From: Phaeotremella fagi
Taxonomy: Eukaryota; Basidiomycota; Tremellomycetes; Tremellales; Phaeotremellaceae
Length of the DNA: 64,000 bases
Direction of reading: 5' to 3'
Assembly: GCA_001599715.1 (NCBI GenBank)
Contig: BCHU01000003.1
Location: 1,364,001-1,428,000 of the forward strand
Shown here: in pieces, positions 44,374-57,000 of the stretch
How the letters are laid out: each line of letters starts with the position of its first letter
How positions within the stretch are numbered: the stretch's first letter is position 1
The notes under the pieces: generated by a model
The model's database searches: none
The model's input: the letters and a program-made list of their open reading frames with translations, nothing else
What the model was told of the DNA's origin: nothing
Made by a program: the position numbers and the translations under genes

Positions 44374-44822
44374 ATGAGCTCACGGACGCCATTATTAGCG
44401 AAGAATTCAACAAACAAGTAAGTAGTGCTACACACATCCACGTTACGAGATTACCCACGATATTGATGTGGAGTTGCATCTCTTTTAGGGAAGTCGATAT
44501 ATCAAAATAGAAATACCCTCCTCGGGGAATAAACGCTATATATATATCAAGTCAGTGGACATCTTTGTAACTTGCTGCAATACCGTAGTCGCGTGTAGTA
44601 TCAATTGATGTTTATAATCGTGCTTAGTGCAAATGGATCAACCTATTCACACAACTCAGATGGGTCTACTGTCTTTGACAATGGTAAGTCCACTGTATGT
44701 TTGGAATCCTTGCGAAATTCTGAACTTTCGGTACAGGGAGAGGGCACATCCGCTACACAACACCATGTAAAACAGAGACTCAAGACACCTCTGCTCAAAG
44801 TCAAACTCCAGACAGAAAGTAG
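44374..44822 (+). pseudogene. Small repeat protein, copy C, probably frameshifted
   Basis: A diverged third copy on the opposite strand. Exon 1 reads MSSRTPLLAKNSTN and ends in phase 2 at donor GTAAGT, one base short of the phase 0 used by A and B. The exon 2 equivalent (GSRYIKIEIPSSGNKRYIYI, after TCTTTTAG) has the same 21-residue length as in copy A. Exon 3 reads NANGSTYSHNSDGSTVFDN and exon 4 GRGHIRYTTPCKTETQDTSA, with TAG at 44820-44822. Joining exon 1 to exon 2 as drawn gives a stop seven codons on. The TATA-like promoter and splice sites look intact, so recent decay, an unseen alternative junction or a sequencing error are all possible. Confidence 0.5.
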
Positions 44823-46497
44823 AAATTTCCCTCTTGATCTAAACTGTCTTAGTCTCCATCTTTCTTGTAGTTAGTCGTTGGTTCACATAAACGAGTAATA
44901 CTTCAATGAACTCTCACTTGTTGCTCTTTCAGCGATACCGCTTTCATGCTAATGTCTCTGATTTAGCTCGCACCGCTTAGTCGTACTTTGATCATGGAGT
45001 GTCACTGCTTATCATCGAGTTAAGGTCATGTTGGAATCAAGAGTGTCATTGATTCAGTGACGTGCAATGCCTATCTGCAATGATGAATTGATGAGAATGT
45101 TTCGGTGAACACGACCGAGAATTCTGCCTTTCGAAGGCTCAACGAGTATTTTGCCACACTGTAGTGAAAATGACTGTTGTTAATGTTCAAGCACCGTAAC
45201 TCCTCTGATCATTCTTCGAAGCATCCATTTCAAATCTCGATCATCTGCATCCCAGAGCAAATACTTCGGTCTTTGTCAAAAGATAAGAGGTATCTAACCC
45301 TACGATTACCCCTTCCGGGCAAAATTTTCGAAGAACACAAAGACGTTGAGAAACAAAGTTCTTCTGCGTCTTCTCACCTTTGGCGGCATGACCGTCAAAT
45401 AATGATGAGAAGATGCTTTAAACAATAGGAATTATACATAAATCGAGAAAGATTACCAACGGAACAGAAAAGATCGGCATCGTTGTATGCCGTACAAAAG
45501 TGTGACGATAACTGCAACAAGAGCGCCCAACGCCATACTTAAATTGATTAACACCCGGTGTCGTCAGATTTGTTGCCATTTTAAGCCATTTCAAGAGTTT
45601 CCGACGGAGAAGAAGAGTAGTGACAAGTGGACTGCTTGAATGGAGCTTAGCGGTTGATTGTACGTTGAACAATGGATGAATAGCTGAATGAAGAAGTTAT
45701 TTTGAGATGCATGAAAGTAGCGCTTGTAACTGTAACTAACTTGATGTACACGCCATTTGATGACTGCCACTTTAAGTATAAGAATATCAGGCACGGAACG
45801 CCACCTTTGGCGTGTAGATCCAAGGATTACCGATTTCGTCCAAGTGTGTGGTAGTGGGTGAGAGACAGGCGAAAGATATTCTAGGTAGCATATTTGGACA
45901 TAGATGCTTCTATTCTTCTCATTCATTCACAGTAAGTAGAAGGAACAAGTAGTAGCAGCAGCAGCAGCAACAGCAGTAACATCCCATCTACCACTCCATA
46001 CAATCAGGAACACGCCAACCCTTTCACCCTACCCACCCTCTTTCCGTCTTCTTTGTATTATATCCAAATTCATACCAACGCCTCTCGATAATCTCAATCA
46101 TCTCCTCTTTCTCTAACTCCACCCTCACCTCAGCTCATCCTCACTCGCAAAAGAGGAACCGTCGGACCTGCCGATCCTATACAGACTCACACAGAACATA
46201 GTAACTATTACCGAGACCAGTCAATAATTGGAAAGACAATTAAAAAACAAACCGACACCCCTCTGTAAGTCCCAACACCTCCAATCCACTTTTCAGTTCA
46301 AACCGATTCAGTTTGATGGTACATCTCCATTGTTCTCTTATCAATTCTACAATTCATAAATATATACTATTCTTCATTCTTCATTTATTCTCATTCTATT
46401 CTTCCACCACATCATCTTCCTATTCCCGCTTTCTAGAATCCCTAGTTCATAACCTTAATCTTCAAATTCAGCTGGACGACTGAAAGAATTACCAATC
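44823..46497 (+). promoter_or_regulatory. Phosphodiesterase upstream region and probable 5' leader
   Basis: About 1.7 kb without a supported gene. Small open frames on both strands lack splice logic or composition that would support them. From about 46000 the plus strand becomes pyrimidine-rich. A donor at 46265 (CTGTAAGT) and an acceptor ending at 46471 (AAATTCAG) suggest a 5'-leader intron of about 207 nt for the phosphodiesterase gene. Confidence 0.45.
45952..45976. repeat. AGC trinucleotide microsatellite
   Basis: A run of AGC units with one AAC interruption lies in the phosphodiesterase upstream region, outside any supported exon. Confidence 0.8.
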
Positions 46498-49400
46498 ATG
46501 GTTTTAACGATGCTTCATCCAACTCCTAATCGTTTCCCTCCTACTAGAACATCTATTCTTCAATCTGATTATTCATTCCCATCGAAAACACGAGCTTCTC
46601 CTGATAGTCGAAATCGTCAAGTGCTAACTCCTGTTCAAAGCTTCGACGTCGTTGACGGCGACATGGCTCCTCATCAATCTATCACAGCTTCGCCGTATTC
46701 ACTCCTAGTGCTGTTACCAGCAACAGCACATTTTCAACAACATGCAACACCTCTTGCTCCATCGTCTAGACCCAGCCCTTTGACGTCAAGACAATCGGCA
46801 AACGCTGTACCTACCATTCGTGCTTCTAATGTCATTCATGAACCGGAGGGGATAGCCCCTGATGAAATGGACACGGTTGTGGTGAATAGTAGACGTTTGA
46901 GTTTAGCACCTGGGGTAGGAGGTGGAACTCAAACATCTTTTGGTTCTTCACGACTATCCAAAAAGCCACTAGGAACAGTTCAAGGTTCACCTCCACCCAC
47001 ACCTGACAGATCGAATCTCATGTCAACGACGTTCTCACAATCAGTCGAAGCACCACCTGCTTTTGGGGCATTACGTCCAGACGCTCCCCCATCTTTTGGA
47101 TCGAAATCATCCAGCAGTCCTCGTGGATCAAGGAGAAGACCTGTGACAGCTTCAACTAGTAATAATGGACTGACCATGACGAGCAACGCTGCATTAAGTA
47201 GGGGTAGTGTAGCTCTCCCCAGTGGTATGGGGATTGGCGGTAGTGTATCGAATAAAGGTCGACCTGGATGGGAAGGCGATGAAGTTGTGAACGTTTTACG
47301 AGGAAGTGGCCTGGAAGGTGAGTAACGATTGACGATCAGTTTCATCCTCCATCATGTGTGCCTGGTCTAGATTTAAGTCTCTCTCACCCTTTGCTCAATT
47401 TCACATCCTCATTTGTCTCATTCATCCAGATTTGTCACCTGGGATCGTGAAATCTTAGATTTGGATTTCACCAGACCATCTCTCTATTCCTTTTCCCACA
47501 TTCCATCGCTCTTCAAACTCCCATGGGAAGATCCTTGGGGATTGTTCGATGGGGATGCAACTTCTCCCCCCCTTTCCTCTCACAGATTTGATCTCCTTTG
47601 ATACATCTTTTGTCCTGTTTATGTCAATCAACAACTAACAAATTTTCACAGTCACTGCTATCCGACATGCGTCCCATTTGCCACCAATTCTAGCTTCCAC
47701 TGCTAACTCTCCAACATATCCAACTTTCAGCCAAAGTTCAAGACCATCAACACCTGCCGAACCATTTTCTCCTACCCATGTTATTCTTGTTCCTCTAGGA
47801 GATTCACCAACATTACCATCATTATCGTTACTTCTTGCGCAGGGAACGACACCTTCCGCAGTGTGCTTCCAACAGGATCTACTGGATCGAGCTAAGCGAA
47901 CAGAAGACGAATGGCTTCCTTCAGCAATCGCTCAACTCGAATCCGTGGTGGAAATGCGCGATAAAGCTGTTCAATCGACAAACATATCACAAAGACCAGT
48001 TGTTCTCGCTTACTCTGCCAATCCAGCTCTTTCTACAACTACCATCGCCGCGTGCGTGACTGCCGGTGCAGCTGGTGTGTTGAGACCCCCTTTCGACCTC
48101 GAAACATCTCGTTTGATCACAAGAATGGTCAAAGCAGCTCAAGCTGGTAGGATATCATCTGTTGTTGGCCTAGCTGGAACCTCATCTTTCCCCCCCTCCC
48201 CACTTAACTTCCAAGTACCTACTATGGGTCTTGAAACCGAACCCAAGGTTGTGTTGACTCCCACCGCTCTAAACATGGGTGGTAGTGAACATGAAGGTGA
48301 AAAAGTTTTGAATCAAGTCGTGAATCATCGTAGAACGCAGAGTATCGGTTGGGCACCTAACGGCGTAAACTCTGGTTACGTTCGTCGTACATCTCTACTC
48401 CATGAACCGTCCGGTTCATCATCATCAAGTACCGTCGTGACACCAACAACGGCGGAACCAATTGGTACCACATTCCCATCTCCACCTCTCCCATCTCATG
48501 AAGATCATTTCACATCTTCGTTCTGTTCTTTCTACCCGACTCTCACCCCCCGTCGTCGTAGTGTGGATACAGGTGGACTGGCTCTTGCTTTGAAACGAGC
48601 CACCAAGGCGTATGAATTCCCATCAGCCCCTCCCAAAGCTGTGGGAACAATCAAAGAAGGCTTCTCCTTTCCTGCTACCCCTCCAAAAGGATTAAAATCT
48701 TTGAAAGGTGAACCTGTATCGCCAGTCACCGAAAAACCTGTCGAAGGGGAAAGTACTCAAGATACGTTATTGGCGGAACTTCTCAGTGCTATGTATTACC
48801 AAACTACACTTGCAATCGAGATACAGATGGGGGAATTCCCAGAGTAAGTGGTCGTTTCAAATTCGTGAGACGTTGGCTGACTATTGTAGACTCTCTGCAC
48901 CCCTCACTCCTCAACATCGTGCAACGTTGGTCGACCACATGTCCTTGTGGAACTTCAAACCCCATGTGTTAAGCGAGGGTGATCTTTTCCGCTGCGCATG
49001 TCTTTTGTTTGAATCAGTTCTCAACATCGAAGGTCTAGCGGAATTGAAATGTTCACAAGACTCTGTAAACAAATTGTTATTCGCCATTCGAGCCATCTAC
49101 CACGCACCAAATCCTTATCACAATTACGTCCACGCGATTGATGTTCTGCAAGCTACGTACACTTTCTTACTGGCGGTCGGTGTCGTTCCAGATTGGGAAT
49201 ATATGCGTTCATGGACTCCAGACATGCAACCCTGGAAACGACCTGATGAAAACGAAAGACCAGTTTGTGGCTTGGGTACGAGACGGGCACGAGAGGTGTT
49301 CAGACCCCAGGATGTTTTGGGTCTACTCGTAGCTGCGATGGGTCATGATGTAGGCCATCCTGGTTTGAGCAACGCTTTCATGGTGAGTCATTTTTTAATG

Positions 49401-50664
49401 AACATAACTGATTATCTCAGAAAAATGCCAAAACTCCTTTATCACAAGTTTACGATGATAAATCTGTTCTCGAGAACATGCATTGCATGCTTATCGTTCA
49501 ACTTTTACGAAAACACGGTTTCGGATTCCTTCTTGGTCCATGTACGAGTACGAATAGTATGCACCCTGAAACCTCAGCGGTTGCCAATCCAGCAAGAGCT
49601 GCTATCGATTGGAGAGGATTCAGAAGAGTTCTGTATTCTTCGGTTCTGGCTACGGACATGAGTCTCCATTTCGCTTGGATTCAACGACTCAAGGAGTTCA
49701 GTGCTACGATGAGACTCGCTGGTGCGGCTGGAATGACGGAAGTTGCGGTTGGAACTGAAGAGGATGATAGAATAATGATCTGTCAAGCAATGATCAAATG
49801 TGCGGATATCAGTAATCCCGTAAGTTATCTCTGCCCACATGGGAAACTATAATTAACGATTTGATGTTCAGACCCGACCGATTGACGTTTCTGAACACTG
49901 GTCTTCTGTTTTGCTTGAAGAATGGGCTAAACAAGCATCGCTTGAACAAGAACTCGATCTTCCAGTTTCGGTCATTGCCAGTGCCGACGCAGCACTTCAA
50001 GCCAAAGGACAAGTTGGATTCATCGATCTTTTCACTCAACCGTTGTTTGAGGCAGTATCAGACGCCCTTCCAGGTAAATTTTCTGGCCCTCACCACGAAT
50101 TTATCTTGCTAATCCATACTATCAGAACTACAACCCTACTCCGAATCTTGCTCTCAAAACCGAAGTTTATGGCAATCACGTCTCGACTCCCTCACTGCAG
50201 ATATCGCAACTGGAAACCCATCACCTGAGACTTTACGCCTAGTCATTCAACCAGTGACGGAATCTTGTGCCCACGACGAAAGATTTAGAACCCTCTTCCC
50301 TCTCTCATTACCACCTTCAATGGCACTCTCGACATGTCTAGAACCAGGACCTACAACTCCACTCAAATCAACTCAAAACTCAAACGCCAGTTCCGCTACT
50401 TCACAAACGGAATCATCAACGGCTTCTACACCAACTTCAAATACCAGTTTCATTACTGAAGCCCAAGCTCAATCTCAGTCTTCGGCGGCAAGTTCACCCG
50501 CCGCTAAAGCCATGCGAGCGGTTTATCATAAAAACATCTTGGAACGTCGGTTCCCTGCTTGGTCAGGTTCTGAAATGAAAAATCCTTTGAATGGGCTAGG
50601 TTCAGGTGGTGATTGGATCTCTCAAAGAAGAATGTCTACCCCAGATACACATTCTAGGATTTGA
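46498..50664 (+). CDS. PDE2: Class I 3',5'-cyclic nucleotide phosphodiesterase
   Basis: It hydrolyses cAMP (possibly also cGMP) and so damps protein kinase A signalling. The catalytic domain, about residues 690-1070, carries the class I metal-binding histidines: APNPYHNYVHAIDVLQ, AAMGHDVGHPGLSNAFM, DDKSVLENMHC and ICQAMIKCADISNP. The N-terminal 275 residues are disordered. After an intron of about 330 nt (47321-47651) comes a region resembling a degenerate response-regulator receiver domain: THVILVPLGDSPTLPSLSLL, RPVVLAYSANPALSTTTIAA, VTAGAAGVLRPPFDLETSRL. A linker of about 170 residues follows. Other introns lie near 48845, 49383, 49819 and 50074. The start at 46498 follows a probable leader intron. 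Stop TGA is at 50662-50664. The class is clear; the symbol follows yeast high-affinity PDE2 and is less certain. Confidence 0.9.
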
Positions 50665-51040
50665 ATCTGATTTCAAAACAAACATTGGGTCAATCGACCT
50701 CTTTATATATATTCTCTTACGGTTTGGTTTCATCGTTGTACATTTATCAATCATTTCATCGTATACAGTATAATCCGACTTTCCTTCTTTTTCCCTTTCT
50801 ACTTTTCTCAAATTCTTTGGATCATCGTCATTAGTGTAGTCTCTCAAATCGTTATTTCTTTTGCGAAGAATAACAGATCCATAATCGGAAAATATATTTC
50901 ACCTCGAATATGATAAAATGGGCTCAATTTAAATATGTACCAGAAATGCATTTTATTCATCATATGATCATGATCAGAATTGATATATTACACTATATAT
51001 TCGTATCGTCGTTACCGATACATATTGTACAAGAGTATCA
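50665..51040. other. Convergent 3' region, phosphodiesterase and separase
   Basis: The 376 bases between two convergent stop codons are AT-rich with TATATA tracts, as expected for overlapping 3' untranslated regions. No gene is seen. Confidence 0.5.
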
Positions 51041-54000
51041 TTAATCCATGTACACTGGTACACCATAAACGACAGGAGCGGCTCCAGTTAGATATCTCAT
51101 CTTACAATCATCCCTGGAAGCGTTTAACGCTTGAACTGTTGACATCTTCCTTGAACTTAATTTGGGGGTTTGATTCGATTGTCCAACAACTACAGCTGGT
51201 GGAGCTAGATTCAGACGACTTAGAACTTGATATGAAAGTCTATCGATTTCTTTATCAGTCACGTCCCATAGATTCACGATCAGTGATGGACTAGAGCGAT
51301 TGTCTTGTCAGTTGTCTTGACCGATTTGTGATGTATATTGAGTACTTACCATCCAGCTATAATGTAATTCCATGGTGTACCATCTCGATCTAGATCACCA
51401 CGATCACGTAATTCACCAGAAGAACAACCCCATAACATTGTAGAAGCGCAGATGGGTAAATGACGAATCTTGTTCGATCTCAAATATTGTTGTGCCCCTC
51501 CGTGACCAAAGTATCTAATTCGACGCGGTCAGTTGCAAATACACTTGGAAAAAGCGTCAACTCACAAGACTAGATCGTGATTCCTCAACGCGTCAACCAT
51601 TTCAAGAGATGTTGGAGGTCTACCAATGATACCCTTCCATCCATGAGAGATTTCCATACCTTTCAACCACGGTTCGAAATGTTGCTGAGTTTTGGTAAGA
51701 TCACCACTCGGATTCAAGATATAAAACGTTTTCCGTGGGTTGACTTTTCTGTCTGACATCTCGCCATCATCATCATCATCACTAGTTTTGCGTAGATGAC
51801 GACCTAATTCCACTTGATCCAATAAAAATGGTAACGAAGGGATTCGACTAACAGCGCGACCTCTGAGTATAGGCATCGATTCCCAAGGGAAAGATTGAAC
51901 GTTTTTATCCAAAGCCAGGAAGATATGTTCATTGCTACTGTTGCTATCGATTGCCATGTTGGCAATCTCGAAATCTGTCAAAGCACTCCGAACGTCAATA
52001 GCAATCTGTGAAGCGTTAGCACCAAGTAACCTTGGAAGTGCTGATGACTCACCTGATCAATATCCAATTCAGCTAATGCCACAGGGATACCATGGAATTG
52101 ATAGACGTCCAAGATGAAATAGACCAAATCCTCAATCTCCTCATCCTTTGATTTTGAAGATAAAGTCGAAAAGCATTCGAGTAACGTGTCATCGAGACTA
52201 ACTTTATCACTTTTGAGCTCACGACCATCTGATAAAGCAGAAGCGAATATTTTGTTCAATTTCTTATCGAACCCCTGTAGAGCTTTGACGTTGGGTGGAG
52301 CTCTGAGACCGAGGATTGACTATAAGATTGTTGGATGTCAGCCTTTGTTATAAAGGTAATTTCACCACATACCTTGAAAGCACCTAACCAACAATATTCC
52401 ATGTTTTCCACCAAATTCTGTAATCTAGTGTCCAGAGCCCGTCTTCGGTTCCACCAATCTTTAATCCCTTCTTGATCTTTGATATTCTTCGTCTCCCTTG
52501 ATTGCTGATCATTAGTCTCAATAATGACCTTAAGTTCACTAGAAGCCGCTTCGAAAGTGAAAATATCGCTTTCATCTTCACCTTCCCTTCTACCTTGTCT
52601 ATCGAGAGGTAGACAAAACACAAGAGCGTCATGAGAACGTTGATGACGTGAAATGAACATGGTGTTTCGATCTTCAGAGACGTTGATAGAGATTATCGCC
52701 CAATCTGGTGGGAGTTTCGAAAGATCATGTGAATCCGTACCGTCCAAACTGAAATTTGAATGTTTTAACCGTACATTCTGCCAGTAGTTGTAGAGATGAA
52801 CGTCCTCGTCCAATTCTAGACTTGCCGGTGGTTCAGGTTCAATTAAGAGATTGTTCCAAATGAGATGATCAGTAACGCGAGAGAATTTGCCATCAATCGC
52901 TGACAACAATTCTCGTTGTAGGGTGATGGCAGAACTAGATGCTGTGTAGAGTTAGCGAGGAATTCAAATGACGCTATGGCGACCTACCAAGAATGTTCGC
53001 TGCTGAAGCTGTGACAGAAGCGGAGCCCTGTCCGAGTGAAGTTTGGAAAGCACGAAGCAGTGCCAAAGACAAACAAGCTTGTCGAACGTCCTCTATCCTG
53101 CCACTCCTCACTCTGAGAGCCAAAGCTGAGATGAACGATTTATCGGCTCTTTGAAGTACACCATCGATGGTGATGCGAGTTGAATGTCGATAATTCTTGG
53201 TACTTTTGACAACTTTACCCATTGGCATGGATATGGCTAAGCGTCCAGGTTAGCTTCATTTCGTTGTACTTGACGGATTGGCTTACTTGATTCTGTGAGG
53301 GAACTCATGAAAAGATCGGTTTTAAATTGATCAAAAGCATCACGAAGAGCGATTCTACCTTCGAGATACAGCTGGCTGGCCTGTATAACAAAAGAAATCA
53401 ATATGACCTTCTGCCATCATATTTCAAGACTTACGTCGGCACCAACATCTGAAGTTAACATTTGAAGAGTCTTCACCAAGACCGAACAATCATTCACAGA
53501 TCCAGCTTCACGTAACAACCAAGCTACACTACTATCAGCAACGAAAATACAATCTACCAATAAACTCACCCTGCTGCCGAAGTATCTGAGCCAGAGTTGC
53601 TGGGAGAAGTGGTTCCTTTTTTGTCTCCGACAATCGACTGATAGTAGATCCTTTACGTGGTCTATATCGGAATGTCAATCACCAGCCCTAAATGACCGTA
53701 AACTGTCTTGCACTTACGAAGGAAGTAAAGCATCGGTAGAAACGAAAGCGGCGTCAAGTCCAGCAAGATCTTGTGAGGTGGCTACGAAAATTTCAGAAGC
53801 CTCTGCATCCAACTCCTGACGAGAAAGAACTTCTCCCCTGATCCTCTTGATATCAATTTCGTCAAGTCCTTCGTTCTATCCAATCGCCACATGATCAGTA
53901 AAAATGAACATCAAGAAAGAGGAATGTATAGCTCACGTTAGATAGTACCTCCGAAGCTTTTTCCAGTTTCTCAATTGACGAATCGAATTTTCTCATCCTT

Positions 54001-57000
54001 TGATAAAGTTCTGCCAATCTCGCCGAAACTCTCGCAATCATCACAGTACTTTTAACAGTTTCCGCAACTTTCTCAGCGTATTGTAAATAGTATTCACAAT
54101 CTCCGACTGAACCTCTCTCCGCAAAAACAGAAGCGAGTTTGAGGATTGATAACAAAAGTCCTTCGATCGTTCGCCATTGTAGAGCGTTTAGATGTCTGTT
54201 GGAGTACGATTCTGCGCTTGGATTTGATTTTGAAGCCTTTTCGTCTTTCGACGGTTCTTCTGCTCCAGTCCCTTCTTTGTTGGAGACGACGAAAGGATCA
54301 TCTGTAGCTGTGACTTCCGCCGACGTTTTACTTTCGGGAGCCAAACGGCAGACCGACTCAGACCAACGAATCCAGAGAGTTACCAAGGTTGAACAATGAG
54401 AGATCGCATCTGATGCATTATCCTTATCTTGGTGTTAATTTCAATGTAGAGCAGAACAATTAATCAACTCACCTTTGCAAGATGAATAGCAATGGAAGCT
54501 TCTCGGGCAAGTGTGGCTCGCTCATGGTTTCCGCATCGATCCAAGATTCTGGCATTGAACGAAGCGTCAGCTGGAAGGGTCGGAATTTCAGTAGAAGCCT
54601 CGTGAGCTTCAGTGAAGGAGGTAGTCCTAGAACGACTCGATCAATTATCACTCATATCAATAGGTCAACTCTAACGTACGCCATGTCAAGATCACCAATG
54701 GAGGCTAAGTAAATCGAACGTCGAAGATGAAGTTCTACGCGGACTCCCGGTGCGATTGTTTTATCGCCGTTTGAACAATGACGCAGAGCTTGACCAAAGA
54801 CAGTCGATGCACGAGAGTATTTACCAAGTTCCGAATAAAGAGATGCTAGTCTTGCAGATGTTTCGATGTAGGCTAAAGGAAATGTTCATCAGTCATTCCT
54901 CCTTATTGACAGACCACTCACCATCAAGTTGATCATCACGATTTCGTTGAAGGGTTCGAATAATCTTCAAAACTTCAACCTTAGTCAAGACATGTCCAAG
55001 CGCCCCAAGCAGTGTTGCCAAGTTACCTTCAGGATCATCAGCCAATTTACCAAACACAAATATAAATGATACCCACCAAGAAGTTTGAAAAGTCTATTGA
55101 TATCGTAAAGTTGTCTCGTTGAGACTAAACTTGAACGTCTCGGTGAGGCAGACAAGGTCATACTTTTCAAAGAAGCCTTGGGTGGCACAGTCCTACGTTC
55201 AACCTTAGGTGGTTCAGAAACAATCCTACTCTTCCCTCTTGCAGGTGTTCTAGGTGGTAACGCTTTCGCTTTTCCAAGAGGTTCTCTCTTCGCGACGGTC
55301 TTTGCTGGTGAAGCGATTTCATGATGTTGATCAGTCGTGAAGGGAAGTGCGAGACTGCGTAGATCGTTGATAGCTTTTTGTGCCAATTCAAAAACTTGAT
55401 TCGAAGGTTCTTGCGATGTATGATACGTGTGGAAGGTTTGTTGAATCTGAGTCATACCCAATAATTCTTCTTTATAAATCGATAACGGTTCGTCTTCGCC
55501 GAATTTCTGCATTCCGTTCAGCAAATACCCGGACACAAACAAGGAAGACGTACGGATATCCTGGAGATTTTCTCAACCTCCTCAACAAACATTGGAAACC
55601 TATCCAAAGCTTTCCCAGTGGTATTAACAACTTCCATCAAACATGACAAAACCCTTTCAATCAGCAACGTTTCAATGTCCAAACTCACCGTAACTTCCTC
55701 AAGGGGTATCTCCTGATATCGTAGAAATCAAGTAAATTCTCGCCAATCTCCAAAACGATCTCCGCAACTCCCTCACGTGAAACAATACCTTCCAACGATA
55801 ACAACAACTTCTCGCAGATGGTTTCACCTGCAGCCTTTCCTAATCTCTCGTTGTCCAGTAATTCAGCTTTCAATACCTTCCCAATGTCTTTGAATGGTAA
55901 TGAATCATTTCCGATCAAGTGGTACACCCTTTGAATGCTATAGTTGATATCTGTCAAACCATCGAATAGTATCGAAAGAGGTTTCGGTGCTGATAACATC
56001 TCATAAACGTCTGACGAATGCGAGGTCAAAGATTTTATGTAAATCTTCGCACCCTCCTAGAAGTCGTTAGAATATCTCAACACCGATGAAATGAAAGACT
56101 CACGAAAAATTGACTATCCTTGATCAAGGCAGAACCAAGGGTCTGATATCTCCTCGATAGATTCTCGAGAAGCTTTTTCAAATCACTAGCATCGCTGTTC
56201 TCAAGATTTTCAACCAAAGGAAATACTTGTTCGGTCCATTCGCATGACAATCGTGCAGCTTTAATGGTTTCTTTCCAATCATCAGTCCTCGAATATCCTA
56301 CACAGATGTTGTAAGCGGAAGTCGCGAGATCCCGCATCCAATCAATCTGATCTTGTTGATAAGCTTTGGTGAGTCGATTATCTGATTGAACGAATGAGAA
56401 CAACGCCACGACGAGATCGAGGATCCCGGAAGTGCATGAAAATCTCGATAAACGGTCAGCAGAACTGATAGCCCCTTCCATCATTTCCTTGAAGGATATC
56501 AAGTCATCCTGACGTTCTGATCAGCTCCAGACATTAAGACGCAGAAAGTAGCTTACAGATTTAGACCGCGTGACAATTCCTAGAACGAATTTGATATGCA
56601 TCTTGAGCCATTCTCTTGAAGTAACAAAAACGGATGAATCGCCTTGAGGATCTTCTTTCAGGTAAGCCTTTCTGATAAGTCGTCGTAACCTTTCTTGAGA
56701 CCTGTAAGCTTTTCCAAAAGCTAGTTGACCGGACTCGTCGTTTCCAAGTTGAAGGATGGCGAATTCAAAGGTAGCCAGATCAATAGCTTGGATCATTTTG
56801 ACCATCACTGTGCGATCACTTTGATCTGCAGAGATCAGAATAGGACAAATGGTACACTTACCAGTCATCGACTCAAATTTTAGAATGATGTTTGCGATTT
56901 CTCCGCACATGGTCAGAACCGTCACCTCTGCTTCTTCAGTGGACATGTTGGGAATTTCGTTCTTCCTCGGTGAAGATATATCTGTACTTGTACTTGGCTT

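Noticed and set aside
45418..45926. Minus-strand open frames with a short hydrophobic stretch
   Set aside because: The frames overlap in conflicting registers, lack convincing starts and splice sites, and show no recognisable family. Too weak to call a gene.
47413..47601. Open frame of 62 codons inside the long phosphodiesterase intron
   Set aside because: Tested as an extra exon, it either hits a stop or leaves the wrong phase for the next exon. The single 330-nt intron keeps the frame.
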